A DNA stretch of 64,000 nucleotides from Planktotalea sp. (GTDB lineage: Bacteria; Pseudomonadota; Alphaproteobacteria; Rhodobacterales; Rhodobacteraceae). Where the stretch lies: contig NZ_JABBAL010000039.1 of NCBI RefSeq assembly GCF_018607995.1, positions 1 through 64,000 of the forward strand, written 5' to 3'. Below, one piece after another: positions 26,866 through 37,347 of the stretch. Within the stretch, counting starts at the first letter, position 1; each line of letters starts with the position of its first letter. The translations under genes and the position numbers were made by a program. The notes below the pieces were generated by a model. The model saw only the letters and a list, made by a program, of their open reading frames with translations, searched no databases and had not been told where the DNA came from.

Positions 26866-29800
26866 CTATTCGGCAGCTGCGCTTAGATCTAAACCACCCT
26901 GCTGGATCACACTCAGCAACTCTTCGCGACGCTTCGCGGCTTTACGTTCATTGGCTTCCTTCACTATGCCAAACCCGCGAATGGACAAAGGCAGTTCCGC
27001 CAAGGCGAGTACAGCATCCATCGTCTGCGGATCGACTTTGGGTAGCACAGCTTTCATGTCGGTCTCGAATTGGGAGATCAAAGCACGCTCCATCCGGCGC
27101 TCAGAGGTGTGCCCAAACGGATCAAAGGGTGTTCCCCGCAAGCGTTTCATCTTGGCGAGAATTTTGAAGCCACGCAACATGCCAGCGCCAAATTTTTTCT
27201 TCATTGGCCGCCCATCCGCGCCTGTCTTGCTCAACATCGGAGGAGCCAAGTGATAGGTCAGTTTCAAATCGCCTTCAAACGTCTCCGCCGCCTTCTCTGC
27301 AGTGTTCAGATGCAGTCGCGCAACCTCATATTCATCCTTGTAGCTCAGTAGTTTATGATAGCCCTTTGAGACCGCCTCTTTCAGTGTCGGATCCTCAATC
27401 GCATCAACCAACTCGCGATACCGGTTGCCCAAACGTTTGTTTTGATAGGCCTCCAAATGTTGCGCACGGAAGGCGACTTTATCTTCCAAGGACTGTGGCA
27501 ATTGCACGATGTCTGCGTCGAGCAATATCGCCACCTCATCCCCGTACAGCACCGCCCAACGGCCCACATCAAAGGCGTAGAGGTTCTTTTCAACCGCCGC
27601 CCCATTCAAGCGGATCGCTTCTTGCAAGGCCTCAAGCGACAAAGGGATCAAGCCACGCTGCCACGCCGCGCCAAAAACCAACATGTTTGAAAAAATCGCA
27701 TCGCCGAGCACTTTGCGCGCCAGCGCTGACGCGTCAAACAGATCCACGCGGTCCCGCATACGCGCTTGCAACGCGAGCTTGAGCTGTTCTGTCGGTAATT
27801 TGAATTCCGTGTTGCGGGTAAAATCACCCGTAATGATCTCATGCGCATTCACCACAGCACCTGTTTGACCGTCTTTTGTCAGACCAAGCGTGGACGCCCC
27901 AGCACTCACCACCAAATCGCCACCGATCAATGCATGCGCTTCACCAGTTGCCACACGAATGGCGGAAATATCCTCGGGTTTCTCAGCGAGACGACAATGG
28001 ATATGTACAGCGCCGCCCTTTTGAGCGAGCCCTGCCATTTCCATCATGCCAGCGCCTTTGCCATCAAGCTGCGCCGCTTGCGCCAAAAGCGCACCGATGG
28101 TGACAACCCCCGTACCACCGACGCCTGTGATAACAACATTATGCGTCCCCTTGATCGTGGGTAATTCGGGTAACGGAAGATCCGGCAAAGCCAGTTCCGC
28201 CGTTGCCGCTTTGCGCGGTGTCCCTCCCTCGACGGTCACAAAAGACGGGCAAAACCCTTTGACGCAAGAAAAGTCTTTGTTGCAGCTTGATTGATCAATC
28301 GCGCGTTTGCGGCCCAATTCTGTGTCATGGGGCACGATGGACACGCAATTGGATTGCACGCCGCAATCGCCACAGCCTTCGCAAACGTCGGGGTTAATGA
28401 ATACACGCTTGTCTGGATCCGGGAACAAGCCGCGCTTGCGTCGACGGCGTTTTTCCGCAGCACAGGTCTGGATATACAGAATGACAGAGACACCAGACTT
28501 TTGCGCGAAATCTTCTTGGACAGATTGCAAATTCGCCCGTTCATGCATCGCCAAACCATTCGGAAAGGCCGCCACATCGACATCTTCTTTATCGTCATAA
28601 ACAATTACGAGGTTTCTCACACCCATCGCCGCCACTTCGCGTGCGATCCGGGGCGCATCAAGACCACCATCATTGCCCTGCCCGCCTGTCATGGCCACCG
28701 CATCATTGTAGAGGATCTTGTAGGTCATGGTCGTGCCAGCCGCGACGGCCGCACGGATCGCTTGGATGCCGGAGTGATTGTAGGTTCCATCGCCGATATT
28801 CTGGAACACATGTTCACGGGTCGAGAACGGAGCCTCGCCAATCCAGTTAGCCCCCTCGCCGCCCATATGGGTAAAACCAAGCGTGTCGCGATCCATCCAT
28901 TGCACCATGAAGTGACAGCCGATGCCCGCATAGGCACGGCTTCCCTCCGGCACTTTGGTCGATGAATTATGCGGACAGCCCGAGCAAAAATAAGGCAAGC
29001 GCGCTGCAAGTTCCGGCGCATTATCCGCGCGACGCGCTTCATCCAAGGCGGCCATCCCAAGCTTCAGACCTGCACTGCCGCAACCCTCGTCTTGCAAAAT
29101 AGTACCCAGATGCTCCGCAATCATCATCGGCTCAAGCGCGCCGCGCACAGGGAACATTTCCCGTCCTTCACGGCGTTCGCCATAAACGCGACGACCACGG
29201 CGATCGTCAAACAGCGCTTCCTTGATCTGCACTTCGATCAGTTTGCGCTTTTCCTCGACAACAACGATCAGATCAAGCCGGTCCGCCCAAGCGTTGAAGC
29301 CTTTCATATCCATCGGCCAAACTTGCCCGACCTTATAGGTGCTCAACCCAATGCGTTCCGCTTCCATTTCGTCAATGTTGAGCAGAGACAGCGCATGAAC
29401 GAGATCCAACCAGTTCTTGCCAGCCGCCACAAAGCCAATTTTGGCACCCTTTATACCCCAAACCTTTTTATCCAGTTTGTTGGCATGACTGAACGCTTCT
29501 GCGGCATGGCGTTTATGATCAAGCAAACGTGCTTCTTGTTGATAACGATCATCCACCAAGCGAATATTTAGACCGCCTTCTGGCATGTCATAATCGGGCG
29601 TCACAAATTCTAAACGATGCGGATCACCATTCACGACGGAGGTGACCTCAACGGTATCTTTCATCGTCTTTAAGCCAACCCAGACACCCGCAAACCGCGA
29701 CAACGCATAGGCGTACAGCCCGTAATCCATCATTTCCTGCACACCCGCAGGACTGACGATGGGCATGTAAGAATCGATCAAGGCAAACTCGGATTGATGA

Positions 29801-30267
29801 AGCACTGTACTGCTTTCACCCGTGTGATCATCCCCCATCGCCATGACGACCCCGCCAAATTGCGAAGTGCCCGCCATATTAGCGTGGCGCATCACATCGC
29901 CTGTACGATCAACACCGGGGCCTTTGCCGTACCAAAGGCCAAACACGCCATCATAGCGCCCCTCACCGCGCAATTCAGCCTGCTGCGCGCCCCACAGCGC
30001 GGTAGCGGCGAGATCTTCGTTCAGACCCTCTTCGAATTTAATATCGGCATCTGCCAAAGGCTTGGCGGCACGGGTCATTTGGAAATCAACAGCCCCTAAA
30101 GGCGATCCGCGATAGCCCGTGACATAGCCCGCCGTATTCCGCCCTGCCACCTTATCGCGCGCCTTTTGCATCAACATCAAACGCACCAGCGCTTGGGTGC
30201 CGTTCATCAGAACTTGAGATTTCCCCAGATCAAATTTATCATTCAAGGATGACTTTTGCAGGCTCAT
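26866..30267 (-). CDS. Fused indolepyruvate:ferredoxin oxidoreductase
   Basis: This single-chain enzyme (about 1133 residues) corresponds to IorA plus IorB and oxidatively decarboxylates aryl- or branched 2-oxo acids to acyl-CoA with ferredoxin. In order: pyrimidine-binding TPP domain (TAGYVTGYRGSPLGAVDF), central TPP domain (ARLPYFCSGCPHNSSTKVPEG, GIGCHFMVQWMD, GGEGANWIGEAPF), an Fe-S motif with four cysteines (CEGCGDCGVQSNC), then the gamma domain (TGVGGTGVVTIGALLAQAA). The ATG at 30267 follows GGGAGGG at ideal spacing; an upstream in-frame TTG is less likely. It is divergent from a LysR gene. Confidence 0.9.
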   Translation of the reverse strand: MSLQKSSLNDKFDLGKSQVLMNGTQALVRLMLMQKARDKVAGRNTAGYVTGYRGSPLGAVDFQMTRAAKPLADADIKFEEGLNEDLAATALWGAQQAELRGEGRYDGVFGLWYGKGPGVDRTGDVMRHANMAGTSQFGGVVMAMGDDHTGESSTVLHQSEFALIDSYMPIVSPAGVQEMMDYGLYAYALSRFAGVWVGLKTMKDTVEVTSVVNGDPHRLEFVTPDYDMPEGGLNIRLVDDRYQQEARLLDHKRHAAEAFSHANKLDKKVWGIKGAKIGFVAAGKNWLDLVHALSLLNIDEMEAERIGLSTYKVGQVWPMDMKGFNAWADRLDLIVVVEEKRKLIEVQIKEALFDDRRGRRVYGERREGREMFPVRGALEPMMIAEHLGTILQDEGCGSAGLKLGMAALDEARRADNAPELAARLPYFCSGCPHNSSTKVPEGSRAYAGIGCHFMVQWMDRDTLGFTHMGGEGANWIGEAPFSTREHVFQNIGDGTYNHSGIQAIRAAVAAGTTMTYKILYNDAVAMTGGQGNDGGLDAPRIAREVAAMGVRNLVIVYDDKEDVDVAAFPNGLAMHERANLQSVQEDFAQKSGVSVILYIQTCAAEKRRRRKRGLFPDPDKRVFINPDVCEGCGDCGVQSNCVSIVPHDTELGRKRAIDQSSCNKDFSCVKGFCPSFVTVEGGTPRKAATAELALPDLPLPELPTIKGTHNVVITGVGGTGVVTIGALLAQAAQLDGKGAGMMEMAGLAQKGGAVHIHCRLAEKPEDISAIRVATGEAHALIGGDLVVSAGASTLGLTKDGQTGAVVNAHEIITGDFTRNTEFKLPTEQLKLALQARMRDRVDLFDASALARKVLGDAIFSNMLVFGAAWQRGLIPLSLEALQEAIRLNGAAVEKNLYAFDVGRWAVLYGDEVAILLDADIVQLPQSLEDKVAFRAQHLEAYQNKRLGNRYRELVDAIEDPTLKEAVSKGYHKLLSYKDEYEVARLHLNTAEKAAETFEGDLKLTYHLAPPMLSKTGADGRPMKKKFGAGMLRGFKILAKMKRLRGTPFDPFGHTSERRMERALISQFETDMKAVLPKVDPQTMDAVLALAELPLSIRGFGIVKEANERKAAKRREELLSVIQQGGLDLSAAAE

Positions 30268-30315
30268 GTGGGTCCCTCCCAAGGCGCACAGTGATCACTT
30301 ACTAAAATGATGGTA

Positions 30316-30334
30316 GGTCACAAAAGCTGACCTG
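30316..30334. promoter_or_regulatory. Inverted repeat between ior and lysR, candidate LysR site
   Basis: AGGTCA (30316-30321) and its reverse complement TGACCT (30329-30334) are separated by seven bases. The repeat lies about 50 bases from the ior ATG and about 100 from the lysR ATG in the divergent intergenic region. The dyad with an AT-rich spacer suits LysR-type binding (T-N11-A-like geometry), but no experiment or comparative data are available here. Confidence 0.45.
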
Positions 30335-30435
30335 TATAGAGGAAATTCAAGTTTAAGGCTAAGTTGATAAGCAAGGCCAGCTCAGATAAAGCAAAGGAGC
30401 GCAGGCCCGCGCGGGATACACAGAAAGTTGCCAAA

Positions 30436-31350
30436 ATGGATTGGGACAAACTTCGAATCTTTCATGCAGTAGCAGATGCCGGCAGTTTAACCCACGCAGG
30501 CGACACGTTGCATTTATCCCAATCTGCGGTGTCCCGTCAGGTGCGCGGGCTTGAAGAAAGCCTCAATACAACGCTGTTTCACCGCCATGCACGCGGCCTG
30601 ATCCTGACCGAACAGGGCGAGTTACTATTTGACGCCACAACTGCGATGATCAAACGCTTGGACGCCGCAGAGGCACGGATCAAAGATAGCAAAGAAGAGG
30701 TTTTTGGCGAGCTGCGTGTAACAACAACGACCGGTTTTGGATCCTTGTGGTTGGCCCCGCGTTTGCCACATCTTTATGACAAATATCCGGATCTCAAGAT
30801 TGATCTAATGCTTGAGGAAAAAGTGCTCGACCTGCCCATGCGCGAGGCCGATGTTGCCATTCGCATGAAGGAACCCAGCCAAGCTGACCTGATCCGCAAA
30901 CGCCTGATGACGGTCCACATGCAGCTTTATGCGTCGCCTGACTACGTGGCGCAAAACGGCATGCCTGAGAGTATTGAAGACATCGGCAACCGTCGTCTGA
31001 TTTGCCAAAACCCGCGCACGGTGCAGGTGGGTGCAGGCCTGCAGCTTGTGCAACATTTGCTTGCCTATGATGTGCCTTCGATGCTGACGGTGAACAACTA
31101 CTTTGGCGTATTGCAGTCCGTACTGCACGGCCTTGGGATTGGTGTTCTGCCGGACTATGTTACCCAAGATTTCCCTGAACTGGTGCGAATCCTGCCTGAT
31201 CTCAGCTCTAACGAGGTCCCTGTGTTCCTCGCCTATCCAGAAGAATTACGCCAATCCAAACGCATTCAAGTGTTCCGCGATTTCGTGCAGGATGAAATCA
31301 TCACTTACCGTCGCAGCCAGCGTGAGAAGGCACAGTCGAGACACAGTTAA
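30436..31350 (+). CDS. LysR-family transcriptional regulator
   Basis: This 304-residue regulator starts at ATG 30436 (MDWDKLRIFHAVADAGSLTH); upstream in-frame TTG codons add only basic, low-complexity residues. The helix-turn-helix is LSQSAVSRQVRGLEESL. The effector domain (about 90-290) keeps GELRVTTTTGFGSLWLAPRL and NNYFGVLQSVLHGLGIGVLP. It is divergent from the indolepyruvate oxidoreductase and may control it, and it precedes serS by 72 bases. I recall very similar proteins as conserved in Rhodobacterales, with unknown ligand. Confidence 0.85.
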   Translation: MDWDKLRIFHAVADAGSLTHAGDTLHLSQSAVSRQVRGLEESLNTTLFHRHARGLILTEQGELLFDATTAMIKRLDAAEARIKDSKEEVFGELRVTTTTGFGSLWLAPRLPHLYDKYPDLKIDLMLEEKVLDLPMREADVAIRMKEPSQADLIRKRLMTVHMQLYASPDYVAQNGMPESIEDIGNRRLICQNPRTVQVGAGLQLVQHLLAYDVPSMLTVNNYFGVLQSVLHGLGIGVLPDYVTQDFPELVRILPDLSSNEVPVFLAYPEELRQSKRIQVFRDFVQDEIITYRRSQREKAQSRHS

Positions 31351-31422
31351 AGACTAGCTTCACCCCACCGCACGGCTCGGTTAAACCGCGCACAGAAATC
31401 GACTCGCTCAAGGGCTACTGAC

Positions 31423-32715
31423 ATGCATGATATCCGCGCAATTCGCGACAACGCTGAAACTTTTGATACTGCCCTCGGCCGCCGTGGTGACGCGCCCTTG
31501 TCAGAGCAAGTACTAGCCATAGACTCCGCCCGCCGCAGCAAAATTCTGGCCGCTGAAGAAGCGCAAGCAGAGCAGAACAAAGCCTCCAAGCTGGTCGGAG
31601 CTGCGAAAGCCTCTGGCGATGAGGCGGAATTCGAACGCCTGCGCGTTTTGGTAGCCGAAAAAAAAGCTGCTGTTGCGCAGTTGAACGAGGAAGCCAAGGC
31701 CGAAGATGCGCGCCTCACCGATATGCTTGCGCGTATTCCCAACCTTCCTGCTGCCGATGTGCCTGATGGCGCGGACGAAGACGACAATAAGGAAGTTAAA
31801 CTTTGGGGCGTGCCAAGAACGTTTAGTTTCGATGCAAAAGAACATTTTGAGATCGTAGGCGTTGCAGCCTTTATGGATTTCGACACCGCCGCTAAGATTT
31901 CCGGCGCGCGTTTTGTCATGCTCAAGGGCGCGGTTGCACGTATCCACCGCGCGCTCGTCCAGTTCATGATAGACACGCACGTGAACGAAAATGGCCTGAC
32001 TGAAATCAACAGCCCAGTACTCGTGCGCGATGAGGCGATGTATGGCACCGACAAGCTGCCGAAATTCGGCGAAGATAGCTATCAAACCACCAACGGCTGG
32101 TGGCTGGTGCCGACATCCGAAGTGCCGCTGACATACTCCGTAGCGGGCGACGTGCTTGATCACAGCGCTTTGCCAATTCGCATGACCGCGCACACGCTGT
32201 GTTTCCGCTCTGAAGCGGGCAGCGCGGGACGTGATACATCTGGCATGCTGCGTCAACACCAGTTCGAAAAGGTTGAAATGGTCTCCGTCACTCATCCAGA
32301 TGAAAGCGATGCCGAACAAAAACGCATGCTCGCTTGCGCAGAAGGTCTTCTGGAAAAGCTGGGCGTTCCCTACCGCACAGTTCTTTTGTGCACGGGCGAT
32401 ATGGGTTTCGGTGCGCGCCGCACATTTGATATCGAAGCATGGCTGCCGGGTCAGAATGCGTACCGCGAGATCAGCTCCGTCTCCACAACGGGAGATTTTC
32501 AGGCTCGCCGTATGAACGCGCGGTTTAAGCCTCAAGATGGTGGCAAGCCCCAGTTCGTGCACACACTGAATGGCTCTGGCCTCGCGGTTGGACGCTGTTT
32601 GATTGCTGTTCTGGAAAATGGTCAGCAAGCCGATGGCTCAATTGAGCTACCAGAGGTGCTTGCGCCTTACTTGGGCGGCAAATCAACCCTCACAGCAGAC
32701 GGTGTCCTAGCGTAA
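31423..32715 (+). CDS. serS: Seryl-tRNA synthetase
   Basis: This class II aminoacyl-tRNA synthetase (430 residues) charges tRNA-Ser. The N-terminal coiled-coil tRNA-binding arm is visible at about 27-105 (Ala/Glu/Lys-rich). Motif 2 is in [20 protein letters not shown] followed by [11 protein letters not shown], and motif 3 in [38 protein letters not shown] is the usual serine-site segment. No lesions. It is a clear example of an essential gene left intact in a decaying neighbourhood. Confidence 0.96.
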   Translation: MHDIRAIRDNAETFDTALGRRGDAPLSEQVLAIDSARRSKILAAEEAQAEQNKASKLVGAAKASGDEAEFERLRVLVAEKKAAVAQLNEEAKAEDARLTDMLARIPNLPAADVPDGADEDDNKEVKLWGVPRTFSFDAKEHFEIVGVAAFMDFDTAAKISGARFVMLKGAVARIHRALVQFMIDTHVNENGLTEINSPVLVRDEAMYGTDKLPKFGEDSYQTTNGWWLVPTSEVPLTYSVAGDVLDHSALPIRMTAHTLCFRSEAGSAGRDTSGMLRQHQFEKVEMVSVTHPDESDAEQKRMLACAEGLLEKLGVPYRTVLLCTGDMGFGARRTFDIEAWLPGQNAYREISSVSTTGDFQARRMNARFKPQDGGKPQFVHTLNGSGLAVGRCLIAVLENGQQADGSIELPEVLAPYLGGKSTLTADGVLA

Positions 32716-32764
32716 CATCTGCGCTCGTGTTGACTTGAGTTAAGGGGCGTCTAAGAAACTTCTT

Positions 32765-33466
32765 ATGAAAAAACTCACTGCCCCCGCCATTCTCGTGTTG
32801 AGCATCGCATTCGCGATCTCACCCGCATTCACAGCTCCATTCTCAGGCTTCACGCCTGATCAACTGCCGAACCCACAGATTGATCCCCCGATCCAACCCG
32901 AAGGTTATACCTTTGCGATTTGGGGTTTGATCTATACTTGGCTGATCATGTCTGCCATGTTTGGCTTGTGGAAACGCACGGACGCAGGTGACTGGCACGC
33001 GGCCCGCCTGCCCCTAGCCATCAGTCTTGCCCTGGGTGTCCCATGGCTTGCCATCGCGAATGCAAGCGCGATCTGGGCGACTATCACCATCATCATTATG
33101 GCACTTGGCGCTATCACCGCGTTCATCCGCGCGCCTTACGTGGATCGCTGGTGGTTCCAAGCGCCGGTCGGGATCTATGCAGGCTGGCTTACCGCGGCGA
33201 GCTGGGTGTCTATCGGAACAACAGCAGCCGGATATGGACTTATAACGGGATCATTCGGCTGGGCGTTTGCAGGCATCTTGGGCGCATTGTTTAGCGCTTT
33301 GGCCGTCTACAAAATGCGCAAAGCACCTGAATACCTACTCACCGTAATATGGGCATTGGTCGGAATTGTCGCCACAAACGGATTGGTCACACTTCCCGTC
33401 AGCACCTTCGCAGCCTGTGGAATTGCAGTGCTAGCATTCACACTGGTCAGAAGTCAGCGCATTTAG
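32765..33466 (+). CDS. TspO/MBR-like tryptophan-rich membrane protein
   Basis: This 233-residue protein has six or seven hydrophobic helices. A first helix at about 5-22 may be a signal anchor. The block [20 protein letters not shown] is typical of a TspO-related group of Trp-rich membrane proteins. Other aromatic stretches ([20 protein letters not shown]) fit the family. Classical TspO proteins are about 160 residues, so this is a longer relative. Function unclear; tetrapyrrole or lipid-ligand binding is known only for true TspO. It overlaps the end of der by four bases, convergently. Confidence 0.6.
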   Translation: MKKLTAPAILVLSIAFAISPAFTAPFSGFTPDQLPNPQIDPPIQPEGYTFAIWGLIYTWLIMSAMFGLWKRTDAGDWHAARLPLAISLALGVPWLAIANASAIWATITIIIMALGAITAFIRAPYVDRWWFQAPVGIYAGWLTAASWVSIGTTAAGYGLITGSFGWAFAGILGALFSALAVYKMRKAPEYLLTVIWALVGIVATNGLVTLPVSTFAACGIAVLAFTLVRSQRI

Positions 33467-34935
33467 CGCTGACGTTGTACATTTGATTTCATGTGCTTAC
33501 GTAGTTTTGACGGACCTGCTTTCTTGCGCCCTTTGAACGGGTTTGAGTCGTTCTGGGAGCGCATGTAAAGACGGATCGGCGTGCCTGGCATATCAAAGTC
33601 AGTGCGGAGACCATTGACCAGATAGCGCGAATAGCTCTCGCTCATCTTTTCGGGCAAAGAACACATCACCACAAAGCCCGGAGGACGGGTTTTTGCTTGC
33701 GTCATATAGCGCAACTTAATCCGCTTTCCTGCTGGCGCGGGGGGCGGATGCGCTTCGACCATACCCGCAAGCCAGCGGTTCAAGGCTGCCGTGGGTACAC
33801 GTGTGTTCCACGTCTGGTAGGCGCTCAAAATTACATCGTGCAAGCGATCCAAACCGCGACCCGTTTTAGCTGAAACTGTCACCAAAGGTGCACCGCGCAA
33901 TTGCGGCAGAAGACGCTCAAAACTTTCGCGCAGATCGCGCAGCTTGTTTTGCTTGTCGTCCTCGACATCCCATTTATTCACAGCAACAATCACTGCGCGG
34001 CCCTCGCGTTCCGCAAGATCCGCAATACGCAGATCTTGTTGCTCAAACGGGATGGCAGCGTCGAGTAGAACAACCACAACCTCAGCAAATTTAACTGCGC
34101 GCAAACCATCTGAAACAGACAATTTTTCAAGTTTGTCCTGCACTTTAGCTTTTTTGCGCATGCCAGCGGTGTCGAAAATACGAATATGCGTGCCGTTCCA
34201 TTCACTGCGCAGCGAAATTGCGTCGCGCGTGATACCTGCTTCCGGCCCCGTCAGCAGACGATCTTCACCCATGATCATATTGATCAGCGTCGATTTACCC
34301 GCGTTCGGGCGCCCGACAACCGCGATTTGCATCGGCTTCTTTGCTGTTGGCATTTCGAACGGGCGGTTTTCATCCCACTCGTCATCTTCATCAAGCGCAA
34401 CATCGGTTTCTGGCGCTTGGTCCAATGCGCGTTCCGCAAAACCATCCGCGAGCGGCATCAGTTGGGTGTAGAGATCGTTAAGACCTTCGCCGTGTTCCGC
34501 AGATAGGCGGATCGGCTCTCCCAGACCCAAGGAATACGCTTCAATCACACCCGCATCCGCAGCAGAGCCCTCACCCTTGTTTGCCGCCAAAATTACATGT
34601 GCGGAGCGCTTGCGCAGAATTTCGGCGAACACTTGATCCGCAGGCGTCACCCCCACGCGCGCATCAATCATAAAGAGGCAGATGTCAGCCATATCAACCG
34701 CGCGCTCGGTCAAACGGCGCATGCGCCCTTGCAGGCTTTCGTCGGTCGCCTCTTCAAGGCCAGCAGTGTCAATCACCGTAAAGCGCAAGTCCGCAAGGCG
34801 TGCATCGCCTTCACGCAGATCGCGCGTGACCCCCGGCTGGTCATCGACCAAAGCCAGACGTTTGCCAACAAGGCGATTGAATAAAGTGGATTTGCCCACA
34901 TTCGGGCGGCCCACGATGGCGAGTGTAAAGCTCAT
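33463..34935 (-). CDS. der: Ribosome-assembly GTPase Der
   Basis: This protein of 490 residues has two tandem GTPase domains. Domain 1 has [16 protein letters not shown] (8-23) and DTAGLE; domain 2 has [16 protein letters not shown] and [11 protein letters not shown], and each has an NKxD motif (AANKGE variant in the first, VNKWD in the second). A C-terminal KH-like domain contains [15 protein letters not shown] and ends in a basic tail. It helps mature the 50S subunit. An acidic linker ([14 protein letters not shown]) separates the G domains. The first-domain NKGE in place of NKxD is seen in other alphaproteobacterial Der as far as I recall. Confidence 0.94.
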   Translation of the reverse strand: MSFTLAIVGRPNVGKSTLFNRLVGKRLALVDDQPGVTRDLREGDARLADLRFTVIDTAGLEEATDESLQGRMRRLTERAVDMADICLFMIDARVGVTPADQVFAEILRKRSAHVILAANKGEGSAADAGVIEAYSLGLGEPIRLSAEHGEGLNDLYTQLMPLADGFAERALDQAPETDVALDEDDEWDENRPFEMPTAKKPMQIAVVGRPNAGKSTLINMIMGEDRLLTGPEAGITRDAISLRSEWNGTHIRIFDTAGMRKKAKVQDKLEKLSVSDGLRAVKFAEVVVVLLDAAIPFEQQDLRIADLAEREGRAVIVAVNKWDVEDDKQNKLRDLRESFERLLPQLRGAPLVTVSAKTGRGLDRLHDVILSAYQTWNTRVPTAALNRWLAGMVEAHPPPAPAGKRIKLRYMTQAKTRPPGFVVMCSLPEKMSESYSRYLVNGLRTDFDMPGTPIRLYMRSQNDSNPFKGRKKAGPSKLRKHMKSNVQRQR

Positions 34936-35029
34936 TTAAAAGCTCCAAATGGGGTTTAAGTGGCCGCTCTAACGCAAAGCGCGCGCGGGCGAAAGGCCCA
35001 ACGCCGACGCTATTTCCCTGCCCTGCCCT

Positions 35030-36346
35030 TTAACGAAGCGCGTGCAGCACACCTTTGCGCGAAACAACATAGAGCGTGTTACCTGCAACAATTGGATTAG
35101 TCGTCACACCACCGGGCACCTCAACCGCGCCAAGCGACGCGCCAGATACCGGGTCAAAGCTGCGGACTACACCGTCGTTAGAGCCAACGATCACACGACC
35201 ACCCGCAATGATTGGCCCGTAATGCGCAACGACTTCAACGCTGCGGCGGCGGATCTCACGGGTAAAGAACGGCAAACGCGCACCCCAGATCCGCTCGCCC
35301 GTGCTACTATCCAAACGCACCAATTCGTTGCGATCCGTAACCGCGAACACAGATCCACCCGCTGGCCACACAGGACCAAGCGCGCCATCGTTTGCGGACC
35401 ACAGACGCGCTCCGCTATCTGCGTTTAGCGCAACCATGCGTCCGGAATAGCTACCCGCGTAGATCGTGTTGCCAGAAATAACCGGATCGCCAGTTATGTC
35501 GCTGACAGTCGTGGCCGCAATGCCGCGGCGCTGACCAGCAACAGTCGCATCCCAGCGACGCACACCACCTTTGCGGAAGGCCGCTTGCAACTCACCCGAG
35601 GCAAACGCAAAGACCACAAGATCATCGCCCACCGCAGGCGCAGGCCCACCAGAAACACGCGAAATGCCCGGTGATCCGTCAAGCTGCCAAACAACACGAC
35701 CGCTGTCGGAATTCACCGCCCACGCCACGTTATCGCCTCCGACAACGTAGACTAAACCACGCGAAATTGACGGCGTGCCCGTTGTTGCAGCATCAAGGTC
35801 TTGCGTCCAAATCTCAGCACCGCTGGCAGGATCAAGCGCGCGCAGGTTGCCAAAGCCGGATGTGACAATCAATTTGCCATCGCCGTATGCCAAACCACCG
35901 CCGCCCGCGTCGCTTTCACGATCCGGTGTGATGTTCACAGACCATAGTTTTTGTCCGCTGAGCGATACCGCCGAGACTGTGCTCTTGGAATCCATTACAA
36001 AGATGCGGCCATCCGCCACCACGGGGTCAGCAGTGATGCGATAGCGTCGGCTATCACCCTGACCGATGGGGGTGGACCACTGAATACCCGTTAGGTTTTG
36101 CGCTAAAGCAGGATGCGAAGTCCGCGTTGACGGCGTTCCTATTCGCTGCTGCCAATTGGCATTGCTCACTTGCTTAGCCAGCGAAATCTTTTGCGCAACG
36201 TTCTCACTTTTAACCCGCTCTTCAGAGGTTTCTCCGAAAGGCGCGCGCAAATCTTCGCGTTTGCCCGGTAAAATGATGTCATTTTCCGTACAACTTGCCA
36301 ATACCGCGAGAGCCACGCCCGCCATGATAAACTTAAATGTCGTCAC
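35030..36346 (-). CDS. bamB: Outer-membrane assembly lipoprotein BamB-like
   Basis: This 438-residue PQQ-like beta-propeller lipoprotein has signal peptide MTTFKFIMAGVALAVLASC with lipidation at C19. Repeated propeller motifs follow, such as GRIFVMDSKSTVSAVSLSGQ, GLVYVVGGDNVAWAVNSDSG and GNTIYAGSYSGRMVALNADS. BamB supports insertion of beta-barrel proteins by BamA. It lies downstream of a YfgM-like TPR gene (76 bases) and upstream of der (94 bases); yfgM-bamB-der is a conserved order in many proteobacteria, strengthening the call. Confidence 0.88.
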   Translation of the reverse strand: MTTFKFIMAGVALAVLASCTENDIILPGKREDLRAPFGETSEERVKSENVAQKISLAKQVSNANWQQRIGTPSTRTSHPALAQNLTGIQWSTPIGQGDSRRYRITADPVVADGRIFVMDSKSTVSAVSLSGQKLWSVNITPDRESDAGGGGLAYGDGKLIVTSGFGNLRALDPASGAEIWTQDLDAATTGTPSISRGLVYVVGGDNVAWAVNSDSGRVVWQLDGSPGISRVSGGPAPAVGDDLVVFAFASGELQAAFRKGGVRRWDATVAGQRRGIAATTVSDITGDPVISGNTIYAGSYSGRMVALNADSGARLWSANDGALGPVWPAGGSVFAVTDRNELVRLDSSTGERIWGARLPFFTREIRRRSVEVVAHYGPIIAGGRVIVGSNDGVVRSFDPVSGASLGAVEVPGGVTTNPIVAGNTLYVVSRKGVLHALR

Positions 36347-36422
36347 TGCTCAAAGCCCCCTTTGATAGTGCATCCCGTCTGTGCAGGCTTGATAATTCCT
36401 GGCGCTATACGCGCCAGTATGC

Positions 36423-37097
36423 TTAATTTTGACCCGATAATAATTCTGGTTCTGCACCTAATGCAACAATGAGCTGCGTTGCCCGTTGACGCAAGCCTGC
36501 TGTCACCTCTGCGTCTACAACGATGCCTTGTAGTTTTTCGAGTGCAGCAGCCGTGTCGCCCGTCTCGATATCGAGCAGCGCCAACTGTTCGGTTGCAAGC
36601 AAACGAAGCGACGTACCCGGTGCGCTGAGCGCGTCAAGGCGCAGTCGACGGTCATCCACGCTGAGCGATCCGTCGCTTTTTGTGGCAGATTTAAAAGACG
36701 CGATTTGGCGGTAAATTTCGGGCAGGCTACCATCCACAGCGATTGCTTCCAATGCGGTTTGCGCGCCGGCAGGATCATCACCGGCGGCTTGCTCTGCCGC
36801 TTGCATCAAGCTGACAACAGCTTTTACGCCTTGAGTGATGTCTTGCGATTGCAGCGCTTCGAGCGCCTTCACGCGCTCTTGAAGTTCATCTGCTTCCAGG
36901 GCCGCCAAGATTGCGTTGCCCGCGCTTTGCGCTTTCGCGCGCGCTTGGGATTTGCTGTATTCGTTCCAAGCAGCACCCCCAACCAAAGCCAAAATCGCTA
37001 GAACCGCGATCCAGCCATAGCGGCGCATGTAGCCAAAGAGTCGATCACGGCGCACTTCCTCGCTGACTTCTTCAATAAAACTGTCGGTATCGCTCAT
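36423..37097 (-). CDS. YfgM-like TPR membrane protein
   Basis: From ATG 37097 (MSDTDSFIEEVSEEVRRDRL) this 224-residue protein has one membrane helix at about 30-50 (RYGWIAVLAILALVGGAAWN). An Ala-rich helical TPR-like periplasmic region follows. The same layout is found in YfgM, which interacts with the Sec translocon and periplasmic chaperones. An upstream in-frame extension to 37184 is not family-like. The yfgM-bamB-der order supports the identity. Confidence 0.8.
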   Translation of the reverse strand: MSDTDSFIEEVSEEVRRDRLFGYMRRYGWIAVLAILALVGGAAWNEYSKSQARAKAQSAGNAILAALEADELQERVKALEALQSQDITQGVKAVVSLMQAAEQAAGDDPAGAQTALEAIAVDGSLPEIYRQIASFKSATKSDGSLSVDDRRLRLDALSAPGTSLRLLATEQLALLDIETGDTAAALEKLQGIVVDAEVTAGLRQRATQLIVALGAEPELLSGQN

Positions 37098-37347
37098 GCC
37101 AGTGGCCCCATTTTTTGCCTCTCTTACCGCGATGTCACAGCCCTGCCAAGGGGCCGTCACATCCTTGCCATGTGTTGCGAGCACTTTGGCGCAATTAGAA
37201 ATGTTGCACCGGCACCGCAGGCTGCCTAAACTGAACTGATGAGTTTAGTACTTTGACTATAAGTCATTGCACTTTCAAAGAACAAGACTATGTCACCGAC
37301 AAGTGACGGCATTGACGATAAAGACATTTTGTGAGGACGAAACGCAG

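Noticed and set aside
31513-32628. Minus-strand frame of 371 codons opposite serS
   Set aside because: Shadow of serS: no start context and no family resemblance.
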